Below are positions 1 to 10,200 of a stretch of DNA of 64,000 bases, in pieces (position 1 is the stretch's first letter; every line of letters starts with the position of its first letter). The position numbers and the translations under genes were made by a program. Source of the DNA: Candidatus Methylacidithermus pantelleriae (GTDB lineage Bacteria > Verrucomicrobiota > Verrucomicrobiia > Methylacidiphilales > Methylacidiphilaceae). A model generated the notes under the pieces. The model saw only the letters and a list, made by a program, of their open reading frames with translations. It had not been told where the DNA came from and ran no database searches. The stretch is taken from NCBI RefSeq assembly GCF_905250085.1, contig NZ_CAJNOB010000001.1:314624-378623 (forward strand), written 5' to 3'.

Positions 1-1
1 G

Positions 2-634
2 ATAGAAGAATCGCTAGGCATTCGTGTGGAGGATGCCGAGCTAAGAAACTTGCGGACGCTCGGTGATGTGGACCGGTTTTTGGAACAAAAACTTTCTGGG
101 GCCGGTGCGGAGGGCAAGGGGCAGAGGCTTTCCCGAGAGGAAATCGCTCTGGTTTTACCCCAGCAACCTCCTTTCCTTTTTCTGGACGAAGCCCTTGTGG
201 AGGGGGAGCGGGTGGAGGCTCGGTACTTGCTCAAAGGGGATGAGTTTTTCTTTGAGGGGCATTTTAAGAATCGACCGTTAACCCCGGCTTCGATCGTCTT
301 TGAAGCAGCCGGGCAGGCCGCTTGCCTGTGGCTCCTCCAGTGCGGGCCTGGGCGTGTAGGCCGGGCCATCGGAGGTCATGAACTTTTGTTTCTTTCGGTG
401 GAGGAGGCCCATTTCTATCGCCAAACAGCACCCAAGGCGCTACTGGAAATCCAAGCTACGCTTGTGCGACTCCGCCCTCCCGTGGCGGTTTTTTCAGCTG
501 TCGTCTCGGCAGGTGGAGAACGGGTGGCGCGTATGGAAAGACTGACCCTAGCTTTTGGGGAATCTCCGGGTCTAGGGAAGGACGAGGGTAATGAGGCCCT
601 CGGTCCCCAAGCTACTGACCCGTCAGCTAGCTAA
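2..634 (+). CDS. Acyl carrier protein / 3-hydroxyacyl-ACP dehydratase fusion, 5' end outside window
   Basis: The open frame runs back through the window edge. Its first ~30 codons (IEESLGIRVEDAELRNLRTL..DVDRFLE) read like helices III-IV of an acyl carrier protein; the Ser that carries phosphopantetheine would lie upstream of the window. A GTG at 26 could be taken as a start, but that would cut the ACP fold in half. From about 2-frame codon 48 a FabZ/FabA hot-dog domain follows. It keeps the GHF histidine and, 14 residues later, the glutamate of VFEAAGQ, the same spacing as the catalytic pair of E. coli FabZ. The usual LPHRxPF entry motif is LPQQPPF here. It should dehydrate 3-hydroxyacyl chains in the cytosol, perhaps on its own tethered ACP. 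The ketosynthase and SDR downstream would supply the condensation and reduction steps. The dehydratase assignment is firm; the substrate is unknown. Confidence 0.8.
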   Translation: MEESLGIRVEDAELRNLRTLGDVDRFLEQKLSGAGAEGKGQRLSREEIALVLPQQPPFLFLDEALVEGERVEARYLLKGDEFFFEGHFKNRPLTPASIVFEAAGQAACLWLLQCGPGRVGRAIGGHELLFLSVEEAHFYRQTAPKALLEIQATLVRLRPPVAVFSAVVSAGGERVARMERLTLAFGESPGLGKDEGNEALGPQATDPSAS

Positions 635-680
635 GCAGGGTTCAGTAGTGGGCGGAGGGGAAGCTTTTCTGCGAAAGCCT

Positions 681-1961
681 ATGCGAACCCCCACCATGCG
701 AAGAGTGGTAGTAACGGGGCTCGGGTTTATTACCAGTATCGGGAACGACCGGTCCACGGTGGAGCGAAGCCTTCGGGAAGGGATTCACGGGATCGAACGC
801 TGGCCAGAGTTTGAGAACCCGCAAATCCCGGTGAAATTGTTAGGATCGATCAAGGGGTTTGAGTTTCCCTCTCTAGACTGTGACGACTGGGTTTATCCTA
901 AGCGCTATCGGATTTCAAGAGCGCTTCTTCGTTCCATGCCTCCCCACGGCGTTTTTGCCTATTGTGCTTTTGTCCAGGCGGTAGAGGATGCCCAGCTTCC
1001 GAAAGAATTGATTTCCCATCCGCGCACAGGTGCTGTGTGTGCCTCGGGTGGGTCCATGTGGATCAGCTATCACAATCTCCATACCATGGTAACGCGTGGC
1101 GTGCAGCACTGTTACCCCTTGGCAATGGTGGCTAGCATTGCGGGGACACTGAACATCAATATCGCGGCTGCCTTCGGGATCAAAGGAGCCCTGCAAGGTT
1201 TTTGCACCGCGTGTGCATCGAGCGCTCACGCGACGGGCGCGGCGTTTGAACTCATTCGCTCAGGCAAGCAAGACATCGCCTTTGTCGTTGGGGGTGAAGA
1301 CTGTAATCTCTTTTCCAGCCTTCCTTTTGCCGGGATTCGTGCTCTGAGTACCCAGTCGGATCCGGAGAAAAGCCCAGCTCCCTTCGATCGCTCTCGGGAT
1401 GGGTTTGTGGCAAGCGGTGGGAGCACGGTTGTTGTTCTGGAAGAACTGGAGCATGCTCTCCAGCGGGGAGCACCGATCTATGCGGAAGTTCTCGGATGGG
1501 GAGAAGCAAGCGATGGGTACAATGTCATGGCTCCCGAACCCAATGGGGAAGGGTTAGCCCGGGCGATGCTTTTGGCTCTTGCCGATGCGGGAATCACAGA
1601 TCCTTCTCAAGTGGACTATATTAACGCGCATGCTACCGGGACCTATCCGGGAGATCTCGCAGAAGCGCGTGCCATTCGAAAGGTTTTTGGTTCTTCTCGT
1701 CTCCCTATGGTTAGCAGTACCAAGGGATTAACTGGGCATGCGCTCTCCCTTTCCGGGGTGATGGAAGTTGCCTTTTGTTGCCTCTGTCTAGCCAAAAAAT
1801 TTGTTCCGGCATCGGCAAAACTCGAGCAACCGGACGACGAGTGTGCTCTTCTCCCCCTGGTTCGAAAGACCACTCCGATTGAGCCTCGGATCGTTATGAG
1901 TAACTCTTCCGGTTTTGGGGGCTCTAACGTGAGTATTGTCCTTGGGGCGTGGCCCCGGTAG
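681..1961 (+). CDS. fabF: Beta-ketoacyl-ACP synthase, KAS I/II type
   Basis: This is a condensing enzyme that extends an acyl chain with malonyl-ACP. From the ATG at 681 the protein is 426 aa, the normal length. The nucleophile is Cys178 in CTACASS. The two histidines lie in NAHATGTYPGD and GLTGHALSLSG, the latter preceded by the conserved Lys of STKG, and the C-terminal glycine-rich loop reads SSGFGGSN. The frame is open further upstream to 591, inside the preceding dehydratase gene, but the domain proper begins at MRRVVVTGLG (ATG 696), so 681 or 696 is the likely start; the GGCGGAGGGG stretch near 651-661 may serve as the ribosome site. It sits between an ACP-dehydratase fusion and an SDR, which suggests a dedicated type II fatty-acid or polyketide-like pathway rather than the general fab operon. 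The exact product cannot be told from sequence. Confidence 0.85.
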   Translation: MRTPTMRRVVVTGLGFITSIGNDRSTVERSLREGIHGIERWPEFENPQIPVKLLGSIKGFEFPSLDCDDWVYPKRYRISRALLRSMPPHGVFAYCAFVQAVEDAQLPKELISHPRTGAVCASGGSMWISYHNLHTMVTRGVQHCYPLAMVASIAGTLNINIAAAFGIKGALQGFCTACASSAHATGAAFELIRSGKQDIAFVVGGEDCNLFSSLPFAGIRALSTQSDPEKSPAPFDRSRDGFVASGGSTVVVLEELEHALQRGAPIYAEVLGWGEASDGYNVMAPEPNGEGLARAMLLALADAGITDPSQVDYINAHATGTYPGDLAEARAIRKVFGSSRLPMVSSTKGLTGHALSLSGVMEVAFCCLCLAKKFVPASAKLEQPDDECALLPLVRKTTPIEPRIVMSNSSGFGGSNVSIVLGAWPR

Positions 1962-1990
1962 GAGAGTGGTTTGTCCCCAACCCGTGCGCG

Positions 1991-2803
1991 ATGACCAAGA
2001 CAGTGTTTCTAACAGGAGCTAGTCGAGGAATCGGATATGAAATTGCGCAGGCACTCCTTGCCAACGGCTATGAAGTATGGGGGACATCGCGTCATCCGGA
2101 ATACCTCTTTCAAAAGGAACACTTTCATCCCGTCCGGCTTGACCTCGAGGATCCGGAGCAGTTACGGGAGGCATTCCAGCAAGCAGAGGCCGAGTCAGGC
2201 GGATTTGAGGTTCTTATCAATAATGCAGGCTTGGGACTGGCCGGGCCAATCGAGTGTTTTAGCCCGGAGCTTTTGGATCGGCAATACCGGGTTCTTTTGC
2301 GGGGTCCATGGGAGCTAGTTCGCATGGCCCTGCCTGGGATGCGCAAGCGTGGTAGGGGGACGATTATCAATGTAAGCTCGCTGGCAGCACGCTTCCCCGT
2401 GCCCTTTATGGGCCCATATAGTGTGTTTAAAGCAGGTCTTTCTAACCTTTCGCTTTCTTTGCGGCTGGAGCTAGCCGGCACCAATATCCGGGTGATCGAT
2501 TTTCAGCCAGGAGATCTTCGGACCAGTATGCGAAGCGCTACACGGCGGTTGGAAGGATCGGAGCTTGATCCCTACCAGCCCTGGTTTGATCGGGTATGGG
2601 ACATTACGGGCAAAAGGTTTGAGGAGTCTCCGGGACCTCGACTCGCCGCGGAATGCTTAATGGCGGTCCTGGAATCTCCTAACCCGCCTCCCGTAGTTAC
2701 TGTCGGCACCTTCTTTCAAGCCCGGTTAGGTCCCCTTTTGGCACGGCTGGCTCCCCCAGGATGGGTTGAGTGGTTTTTGCGGCGTTACTACGGGCTACCT
2801 TAG
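1991..2803 (+). CDS. Short-chain dehydrogenase/reductase
   Basis: This is a classical SDR of 270 aa. The NAD(P) motif TGASRGIG begins at residue 8, followed by NNAG, the catalytic Ser in INVSSLA, and the Tyr-Lys pair in YSVFKAG. The ATG at 1991 places the Rossmann fold at the N-terminus as expected. An in-frame ATG at 1949 lies inside the ketosynthase gene and would add 14 unrelated residues. The gene follows the ketosynthase after 29 bases, so the two are probably co-transcribed. By context it may be the 3-ketoacyl reductase of the cluster, but it looks more like the DltE-type or general oxidoreductase branch than FabG, so the substrate is left open. Confidence 0.8.
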   Translation: MTKTVFLTGASRGIGYEIAQALLANGYEVWGTSRHPEYLFQKEHFHPVRLDLEDPEQLREAFQQAEAESGGFEVLINNAGLGLAGPIECFSPELLDRQYRVLLRGPWELVRMALPGMRKRGRGTIINVSSLAARFPVPFMGPYSVFKAGLSNLSLSLRLELAGTNIRVIDFQPGDLRTSMRSATRRLEGSELDPYQPWFDRVWDITGKRFEESPGPRLAAECLMAVLESPNPPPVVTVGTFFQARLGPLLARLAPPGWVEWFLRRYYGLP

Positions 2804-3433
2804 CTTGCCCCCGGGGAGGAGAGAAAAGCGTCTCTGGGAAGAGACGCGTGAAGGGCAAGGGCGGGAAAGTTGGCCCTGGTTAGTTCGAATGGGCCGTTGT
2901 TTCTGTCGCCAGTGGCCTCTTTGACCTGCAGAACGATACTGCTTGGATCCAGAGGCCGAAGAACCGGGCAGGTTCTGGATCGGGGACGAAAGCGGATCTG
3001 GCCCATCCAAAGAGAGAATCATTGCGTTTGAGTCGACCCAGCCGGTCTAAGGTAGGCAAGATCACACCAGTAGCACACGTTGACTCTTGGATGCTCATAC
3101 CGACGCTCGATCGTAGAGGCGAGCAGTGGTGGAGTGCGAGGGAACAGAGCCAGAGCTCAAAGCGCTCCCTTCGGGATGTTACTGCTCGGGGTTCTCTTCG
3201 TTTCCTCCCTTACCTCCTTCCGGAGGCGCCAAGCGCATCCGGGAGCTTCTAACCTCTTTCTTCACTCGCCCATGTCTTTCGCTTCTTCCGAGGTTTCCCT
3301 GGGGTACATTCTGGGCCCTCCCTTCCCAAGGCCTTTTCTCGGAGCTTTTTAGCTCCTATGGACCCATCTCCGACTCGTACCTGGCCCGGTCTTCGGCTTC
3401 TCACCGGGCAGCGGTTGGTCCGTTTGGGGCTCA
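2804..3433. other. Intergenic stretch with no recognisable gene
   Basis: Apart from the hairpin, I find no frame with a known domain. On the minus strand around 2880-3098 several short frames read protein-like (for example LQVKEATGD), suggesting an eroded gene, but I cannot name it. The stretch ends at the left terminus of an IS1634-type remnant. Confidence 0.4.
2828..2847. terminator. Hairpin after the SDR gene
   Basis: GCGTCTCT and AGAGACGC form a perfect 8-bp stem around a GGGA loop, 24 bases after the SDR stop. On the minus strand the stem is followed by TTTT, so it would work as an intrinsic terminator mainly in that direction; on the plus strand there is no T-run. It may only stabilise the 3' end of the cluster transcript. 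Confidence 0.45.
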
Positions 3434-5284
3434 CGTAACTTCCCCAGGTTTTGAACCTTTGGAGTTGCAAGTCCAGGACTTATAAACACGTGCGTAGGGT
3501 CGATAAATGAAGGAGCTACAGGCAAACGATTTTTATAATCGGATCACATATCTTGTAAGTTGCAGGCATGTATGTCCAGGAGGTTTGTACCGATCCCAAC
3601 GGGAAGGTGTGCCGGCAGGTGGGGGGGTCGCCAGTCCTACCGCGTGGCGAAAGAGGGAAAAAGAAGGAATTGGGCCAATCGGAGCCGGCTTCCGGTTGAA
3701 ACGCAAAAGCTTTGTCGCACAAGCGTGAAAGGGCAGAAGCTTGTCCCCCTGGAGGCCTTACAGGTGGAGGAGCCGTTAGATAATTGGGGGGTTAGGGGAC
3801 GGGAAAAGGTGTCCCGAAGGTGGGGTCTAGCGGAAACCCTTGGGGGGGAGCCGGCTCGGACGAGAAGCGGCGGTTCAATAAAGCGATCGCTTTTGGGGCG
3901 GATTTTTTCCTCTTCCAGGTGTGCGTTGCAGGAGAAACCAGGCGGGAGGGTTTTAGGGGAACTGTGCGGGGTGCGGGCAAAAAACTTGGGGGAAGAGGGG
4001 CTCTGCCGGGCGAGGGATGGGTGACACGGGCTTTGGAGCTCGGTGGAGAAGAAAGTCTATCGGGAGGATTCCCTGCGGGGAACGAGTCTTGTGCTTTCTG
4101 ATTGATCCCGTGTGTCCTTTGAGGGGGTAGGGCCGGAGGGACTCGCCCGTTAGGGAGAGAGCCGGAATCACCGAGGGGATCGACGGCACCTTTTTCTTCT
4201 CGATTGCGACCCATGCTCAAGGGGTTTCCATCCATGGGGAGGTTTTGCGGACAAACCGGGCGGATTCGAAGACGCTTCTGCCGTTGCTCGTGACACTCCC
4301 ACGACGGTTAGCGATTCAAGAAAGAACGTTTCTTTTTGATGGAGGAAGGAAAAAGGCCGTGGAACTTGGAAGCACTCGAAGAAGAGGGGGGCTTGCGTAT
4401 CCTTGCTTGAGTCAAGCAAGGCCAGGCTCCAAGAGGTATTCTCGGGATCTTCCCAAAAGATCGCTAGCCTTGGCTTATCGAGCGGAGTCAAGTGATCGAG
4501 GTGGACGGCAATGGCACTAGATACGTCATTGCCGGAGAAAAATGGCCTAGGCCTCGAGCGATCGGGCCCGACGGGAAAGCGGGGTGGCTTCTCCCAAGGA
4601 GGGATTGGCCGAGATTCCGAAAACGATCGTGAAAAAAGCCGATCCGCTCAAACTGGGGAGCCCGGTCGGTTGGGGGCATTCTCTTGCCTCCAAGCCTATA
4701 AAAAAATAGTCTGCAGTACGGGTGCCGACCCTCGCGGCCGATTCTCGTGGAAACGGAAAGAGACGGGCGGATCCCCGAAGAGGAAGCGATCGATGGATGG
4801 TATCTGGCTGGAGATCCGTCTCTGCCGGCCGGAAACTTTGCCCGGAGGGGCCCTCACTCATTATGAGCGACTCGCCGTGGTTGAAATGGGGCTTTCCCCA
4901 GCCCAAAAGCTCCCTGGAAGTCTCTACCGTGTAACCTTGGGGGCCGGCGACCCGAGTCCGCAATCCCATCCGGATCTTTTTCCTGGCCTAGAGGCTCACA
5001 CCGCCGGCCTGTGAGCCCAACGGGTCTCGAAAGGCTTCCACGAACGGATCCCCCAAACCCTTCGCCGGCTTCAAGCCATCCGCGAAGCGCGGCTTCTGCC
5101 CGAAGGCAAATCTTAGAGCGCCGAATGCTTTGTGAAATACCCAGAGAAGGAAACCGAGCTACTCCAGAAAAGGTGGGCCTTCTTGCTCTTTTTTCTCAGA
5201 GGCCCAAGTGGATCAGCTAGGCAGGACGAAACCATTCAGTTGCTCGGCTAGAGCCATGTACGTTCAAACAGGGTCGAAGTTAAG
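3434..5284 (+). mobile_element. Degenerate IS1634-family element, copy A
   Basis: The element is about 1.85 kb. It is bounded by CGTAACTTCC at 3434-3443 and GAAGTTAAG at 5276-5284, whose reverse complement is CTTAACTTC: short imperfect terminal inverted repeats. The same architecture, with clear nucleotide similarity along the whole length, recurs at 38891-40746 and in reverse at 63072-64000. Size and transposase match the IS1634 family. No target-site duplication is obvious. All three copies are broken, so this is an old expansion. Confidence 0.7.
3568..5220 (+). pseudogene. IS1634-family transposase, multiply frameshifted
   Basis: The span would encode about 550 aa, the usual length of these DDE transposases. 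It starts at ATG 3568 with MYVQEVC..NGKVC, a typical IS1634 N-terminus, and ends at the TAG of KWIS* at 5220. Between these the reading frame changes many times. Recognisable pieces include ANRADSKTLLPLLVTL and ERTFLFDGG (4245-4360), the catalytic-core region seen in IS1634 proteins as xGNxxDxxTL and a metal-binding Asp strand. Further pieces are an HYERLAVVEMG piece near 4860-4890 and RQILERRMLCEIPREG near 5100-5150. Several apparent ORFs on both strands here are shadows of this ruin. No functional product is possible. Confidence 0.75.
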
Positions 5285-5830
5285 CTAGCTCCAACGCCTG
5301 CGGGATCCCCCTTTCATGCTTGTCCATTGTCCTTCGGGTACATGCCTTCGGCCAGGAACCCGGCGGCTCTCCCCAGCCCACCTTTGGTTCTTCTTTCCAG
5401 GAACACGCTGGGTGTTATCGGCCGAGACGGGAAGCGTCTGCATCGCCCGTTTTCCGGGGTTTATTGGGACCCTCCATTTCGTCAGGGGGCTCTTTATCGA
5501 TTCTTTCGATTTCCGGGCCTTTGAATGATGAGCTTTGACCATCGGCGTTAGCTCTTGTAGGCGGTCTCTGAGTGCTTCCGGCGCGAGTCGTCGCTGCAGG
5601 ATGGTGATGGCTTCCTTCCTGGGTGAACCCCCCTTTGCACGGCGTCCGCCAAAGGCGGCGTATGGCCGGCCATGGTTGCCAAGCCATCCACTCTCAAGGA
5701 AAAGAGCCTAGAAAAAACCCGGCTTTCGAAAGATCGTATCTTTGGAGTTCTGCAGGGATCGCCCGAAAAGGTCGAGGTTCTTTCTTGGTTAGATAGATCC
5801 TTCGTAAAAGATGATAAGAAGGGTTACCAT
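5285..5830. other. Non-coding stretch with possible gene remains
   Basis: No intact gene is visible. On the minus strand, 5285-5690 contains short open frames in different registers, one reading like ITILQRRLAPEALRDRL once frameshifts are allowed. This could be the tail of another decayed transposase, but the signal is too weak to name. Confidence 0.35.
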
Positions 5831-6256
5831 CTAAGACCCGGCTCGACGTTTCGCCGTTTTTCTTTCCCGAAGTTCGAAAGCAAGACGGGCTATGGCAGCC
5901 TGAACCGCTGTTATTTCTTGGTTGTCGGCATCCAGCTGGGTTAACCTGTCAATGGCCCCTTGCTCAACGAGGGCAAGGCCTTCTTTTAAAAGGCTTTCGT
6001 CTGCAACGGCAACGTCGACTAAAAGTGAAACCTCTTGCGCTGTGATCTGAGCGAATCCCTCTCCGGTAACAAGAAAGTGGAAATCTCCCTTTGGCCTTTG
6101 GAGCCGAACTTCACCTGGACCCAACTTTACAAATAGGGCTGTATGCCCGGGAAGGATCTCCATCTGACCTTCCGCACCCGGCAAGGAAACTCGACTCACC
6201 TGCCCAGAAAAGATCTCTCCTTCTGGGGTGATGACCCTAAGAATAATCACGTCCAC
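5831..6256 (-). CDS. atpC: F-type ATP synthase epsilon subunit
   Basis: The 141-aa protein is of normal length for AtpC. The N-terminal beta-sandwich has the signature VITPEGEIFSGQVSRVSLPG and GxMEILPGHTALF, followed by a C-terminal two-helix part rich in Ala, Glu and Arg. As part of the rotor stalk it couples and inhibits the F1 motor on the cytoplasmic face. The start is a GTG at 6256, 13 bases after the surA stop, so it is probably expressed with mfd and surA. It is odd that no atpD lies next to it: in most bacteria atpC follows atpD at the end of the atp operon. Either the F1 genes are split in this organism, or this is the epsilon of a second ATPase. The family call is firm; the complex it joins is not. 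Confidence 0.88.
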   Translation of the reverse strand: MDVIILRVITPEGEIFSGQVSRVSLPGAEGQMEILPGHTALFVKLGPGEVRLQRPKGDFHFLVTGEGFAQITAQEVSLLVDVAVADESLLKEGLALVEQGAIDRLTQLDADNQEITAVQAAIARLAFELRERKTAKRRAGS

Positions 6257-6269
6257 AGAAACTCTCTGG

Positions 6270-7268
6270 TTAAAACATTTTAATAAAGGCTTTTGCTCGT
6301 AACTTATTTAACCATTTTTCTTGGAGTTTTTGCCTTTCTTCCTGTACCAGCGTTTTTTCGATATCTTTTCGTACTTCGGAAAGTGGTTGTACTTTAGCCG
6401 GCTTCACGTCCTCTACCATGGCGATATAGTATCCATCGTCGGTCGGGATGACTTCGCTTAGCTGGCCTGGATGCAGCGAGAACACGACATCAGCGACTTC
6501 CTTGCGGAGAGTGTCCCGTGTAACCCATCCCATGTCACCGCCGGCGTCCTGTTTAGGACCCTCCGAATATTGGCGAGCCAGCTCTGCGAAGTCTTCCCCG
6601 GTTTTCAGCCGGAAAAGAATTTCTTGAGCTCTTTGTAAGGCAGGATCAGGGGGAGCCGGACCGCTCGGGGAATCCAAGGGATCTTCCGGGGGCACCGATT
6701 TTTTGATAAAGATAAGCCATAGTTTGACCTGGGGATCTTCGGTAAACTGTTGGATATGCTCTTGGTAGTATCTCTCCACCTGATAGGGTGAAATCACCAC
6801 TTGGGAAGGGACATTTTTAGCCCGCATCGCCTGAATGATAATCTGGTTTTTTAAGTCCTCTTTGTACTGGTCTATGGTCATCCCATTGGCCTGCAGAGTT
6901 CGGATCATTGTAAGCCGATCCCCTTCGAACTGAGTGCGTATGATCTCACGAAGACGCTCTTCAATAACGTGATCGGGAATGATGTACCCCTCCTTTTTAA
7001 AATTTTGAATGATCAATTCGCGTTCGATGAGCGCTCGGAGCGCGCTGAGCCGGGCTTCCTTGATTCGTTCAACCAGCTGGGGTCCAGAGTAGCTTTCTTT
7101 GAGGATCCGTTCCGTGGGCTCCACCTGACGGCGAACCTCAGAAAAAGTGATCACTTTATCGTTCACAATGGCCGCAATTCCGTCGACGGACTGGGCCGCC
7201 AGGCGAAAACCGGAAAGGATGAGGAGGAAAGAGAAGGAAAGGGAGATTAGCTGAGGGTTTCCACCCAT
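6270..7268 (-). CDS. surA: Periplasmic peptidyl-prolyl isomerase, SurA/PpiC type
   Basis: The protein is 332 aa. Residues 1-25 form a signal peptide ending near LAAQ, and the mature part starts with the SurA-like VDGIAAIVNDKVITFSEV. A helical chaperone region follows, then one parvulin domain at roughly 170-290 with the hallmarks FAELARQYSEGPKQDAGGD, GWV and FSLHPGQLSEVI. E. coli SurA has two parvulin domains; this one has a single domain, as in many non-proteobacterial homologues. It should help outer-membrane proteins fold. The ATG at 7268 overlaps the end of mfd by 22 bases, which indicates coupled translation; atpC follows after 13 bases. Confidence 0.85.
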   Translation of the reverse strand: MGGNPQLISLSFSFLLILSGFRLAAQSVDGIAAIVNDKVITFSEVRRQVEPTERILKESYSGPQLVERIKEARLSALRALIERELIIQNFKKEGYIIPDHVIEERLREIIRTQFEGDRLTMIRTLQANGMTIDQYKEDLKNQIIIQAMRAKNVPSQVVISPYQVERYYQEHIQQFTEDPQVKLWLIFIKKSVPPEDPLDSPSGPAPPDPALQRAQEILFRLKTGEDFAELARQYSEGPKQDAGGDMGWVTRDTLRKEVADVVFSLHPGQLSEVIPTDDGYYIAMVEDVKPAKVQPLSEVRKDIEKTLVQEERQKLQEKWLNKLRAKAFIKMF

Positions 7269-10200
7269 TTTTCAATTTCTTTGATTCGTTCCATGGGGTT
7301 GTGCGAACAAATCCTGGGAAGTCTATGGCCCAGAAGAATCGGCTCTCCGTGGCGACGCAAGAGAAGCTTATCCCCCACCGTTTCGATCGATTCGAGACCC
7401 TTTTGGGCACCTTGCAGGCGAAGTCGTGCCAAGCCAGCTAAAAGCTCTACTTCTTGGGGAAGGGGGCCGTAGCGGTCCCTCCAGGAAGAGAGAAGCTCGT
7501 CCAGTTCTGCCAAGCTCTCCGCTTGAGCCAGGGCCCGGTAGGCGGCTACCCTGACCCGGGGATCCGGAAGGTAGGAGGGAGGAATGGTAGCCGAAACGCT
7601 AGCAAAAGAGCCGTTTCCAAGAAAATCCAGATGGATTTTGCATTCCGCTAGCACCGGTTGCTTCTTTCCCTTCAATTGTTGGATGGCTTGCTGGAGGAGT
7701 CGGCAGTACAGGTCGAAACCAACCGCGGACAAGTGACCACTTTGATCGGTTCCCAAAAGACTTCCCGCTCCCCGAATCTCTAGGTCACGAAGCGCAATCT
7801 GAAAGCCGGAGCCCAGTTCCTTGTATTGTTCCATAGCCGAGACTCGTTTGCGGGCATCCTGGGAGATGAAAAACCCCTTGGGCAAAAGCAGGTAAGCGTA
7901 CGCTTTTTCTCCGGCACGTCCTACGCGCCCCCGGATCTGATACAGGTCGGCCAAGCCAAAGCGATCGGCACGGTCAATCAAGACCGTGTTCGCATTGGGA
8001 ATATCCAAGCCATTTTCGATAATCGAGGTGGTCAAAAGGATGTCAATCTTTCCATCCACAAACCGCTGCATGACGTCTTCGATCGTCCGTTTGGGCATTC
8101 TTCCGTGGATGATTTCTACGGACGCTTTAGGAACCAAAAGGGCAAGTCGTTCACGAAGTTGTGGGAGTGTCCCGATTCGGTTGTGGAGGAAGTACACTTG
8201 CCCCCCGCGGGCAAGCTCGCGTTCGATAGCCGTTCGGATGAGTCGTTCGTCGTAAGGGGCAATAATGGTCTCTACCGGCTTGCGGTTAGGGGGCGGGGTC
8301 TCTAGCAAGCTCATGTCCCGGACGCCTGCCAGGGCAAGGTAGAGCGTGCGCGGAATGGGCGTGGCGGAGAGGGAAAGAACGTCAACCCGTCGAAAGATTT
8401 CCTTAAAGCTTTCCTTCTGACGTACCCCGAAGCGTTGCTCTTCATCAATTACGACAAGCCCAAGGTCACGAAACCGCACATCAGGGGAAAGAAGCCTATG
8501 GGTTCCGACGACGACGTCGAGATTTCCGCAGGCCAAGCCTTGGAGGATCTTTTTTTCTTCAGATGGGGATTGGAAACGGCTCAAAAGCGCAACCGAAATC
8601 GGGTAGTCGGCAAAGCGTTCTTGCAGAGTCCGGTAATGTTGGCGGGCCAGGACCGTGGTGGGGCAGAGAAAAGCGGCCTGTTTTCCTGCAAGGACCGCCT
8701 TAAAAATCGCGCGAATGGCGACCTCTGTCTTCCCGAATCCTACGTCTCCGCAGATGAGCCGATCCATGCATTTGGGCGATTCCATGTCCCGTTTCGTTTC
8801 CTCAATGGCCCGCAATTGATCCGGGGTTTCTTCGTACAAAAAAGCGTCCTCAAACGTTTTTTGCCAGGCGTCGTCCGGAGGGAACGCATATCCCGGCAAG
8901 GTTTGCCGCTCCGCTTGGATGCGGAGAAGTTTCGCCGCATATTCCATGGCGGCTTTGCTTGCGGCGGCCAGTGCCCGGCCCCAACGCGGCCCTCCCAAGA
9001 CATCGAGAGGAGGCTTTCTTTTGCCCGGGCCCACGTAGCGGGTTACCAGGTGGCAGTGAGATAAAGGAACATAGAGCCGGGCTCCCTGGGCAAACTCCAA
9101 AAGTAAGGCTTCACCCCTTCCGTCCGGCATGGGGTGGAGACCCCGAAAGCGCGCGATTCCATGATGGGCATGTACCACAAGTGTCCCTTCCTCCCAGTCC
9201 ATCCAGTCCGCGGTCTGGACACGCCCACGCAAAAGATCCCAGCTTTTCCGGGCGCGGATCGCCCGGGTGATCGCCCGCTCGTAGCGCCCAAAAATCTCGT
9301 TATCCGTGAGGACCGCAAGTTTACCCTCCCTCCAGGCAAATCCTCGCGTCATCGGGCGACAGAAAAACTGGATCGCCTTGGACCCCTGGATGTTCTCTTC
9401 CGCAAGGATCTGGCTTAGTCGTTGCTTCTCTCCCTCGCTATTGCAGAAAATAAGAATTTCCCATTGGTCCCGAACCCATTGCCGGAGATGGAAAAAGAGG
9501 AGCTCGCGGCGTTTTTCCTCAAGGATCCAGTCCCCTCGCGGCCCGTGAAGAAAATCATGTGTGTAAAAGGATCCGTGAAGAACGGGCCCCTCAATCCGCA
9601 AGTCCCCATAAAGAAAGAGGGTCGTTTTGGGGAGATACTCAAAAAGCGTCGCTTCCCCAAGCGCCGAGGGGTCGCTCGGATTCCAAAGACAGACACTGGC
9701 CCGCTCCAGTTGCCGGATCGAAGACTGTGTGACTGGATCAAATTCTCGAAGGGAGAGGAGAGTTTCTCCATCCCATTCGCAGCGAACCGGAAGGGATTGA
9801 GTCCAGGAGAAAACGTCCGTGATACAGCCCCGCACGGCGTATTGCCCTCGCCCTTCAACTTCGATCTCTCGGTGGTACCCGCTGGCTTCAAGTTTTCCTA
9901 AAAGAAGATCCCTTCCCGTAGTTTTACCTGGTTCTAGCACAAGGGATGCATCCTGAAGCTCTTTGGGTGCCGGAAGCCGGGCTTGCAGGGCCTGAGAACT
10001 CACCAAAAGGATCGTCCGGGGGTTTTCCAAGGTCAGCCATGCCGTGTACAAGGCCTGGGCGAGAAGATCTGGGTCGGGAAGCGCATCATTTGTCCCTGCT
10101 TTTTCCCATTCGGGAAACCTCCTTGGGGGCACTCCCCAGGCTTCCAGATCGATCGCCAGGGTTTCCTGCGTTTGGTTATCCGGGACGACGACCACCACAG

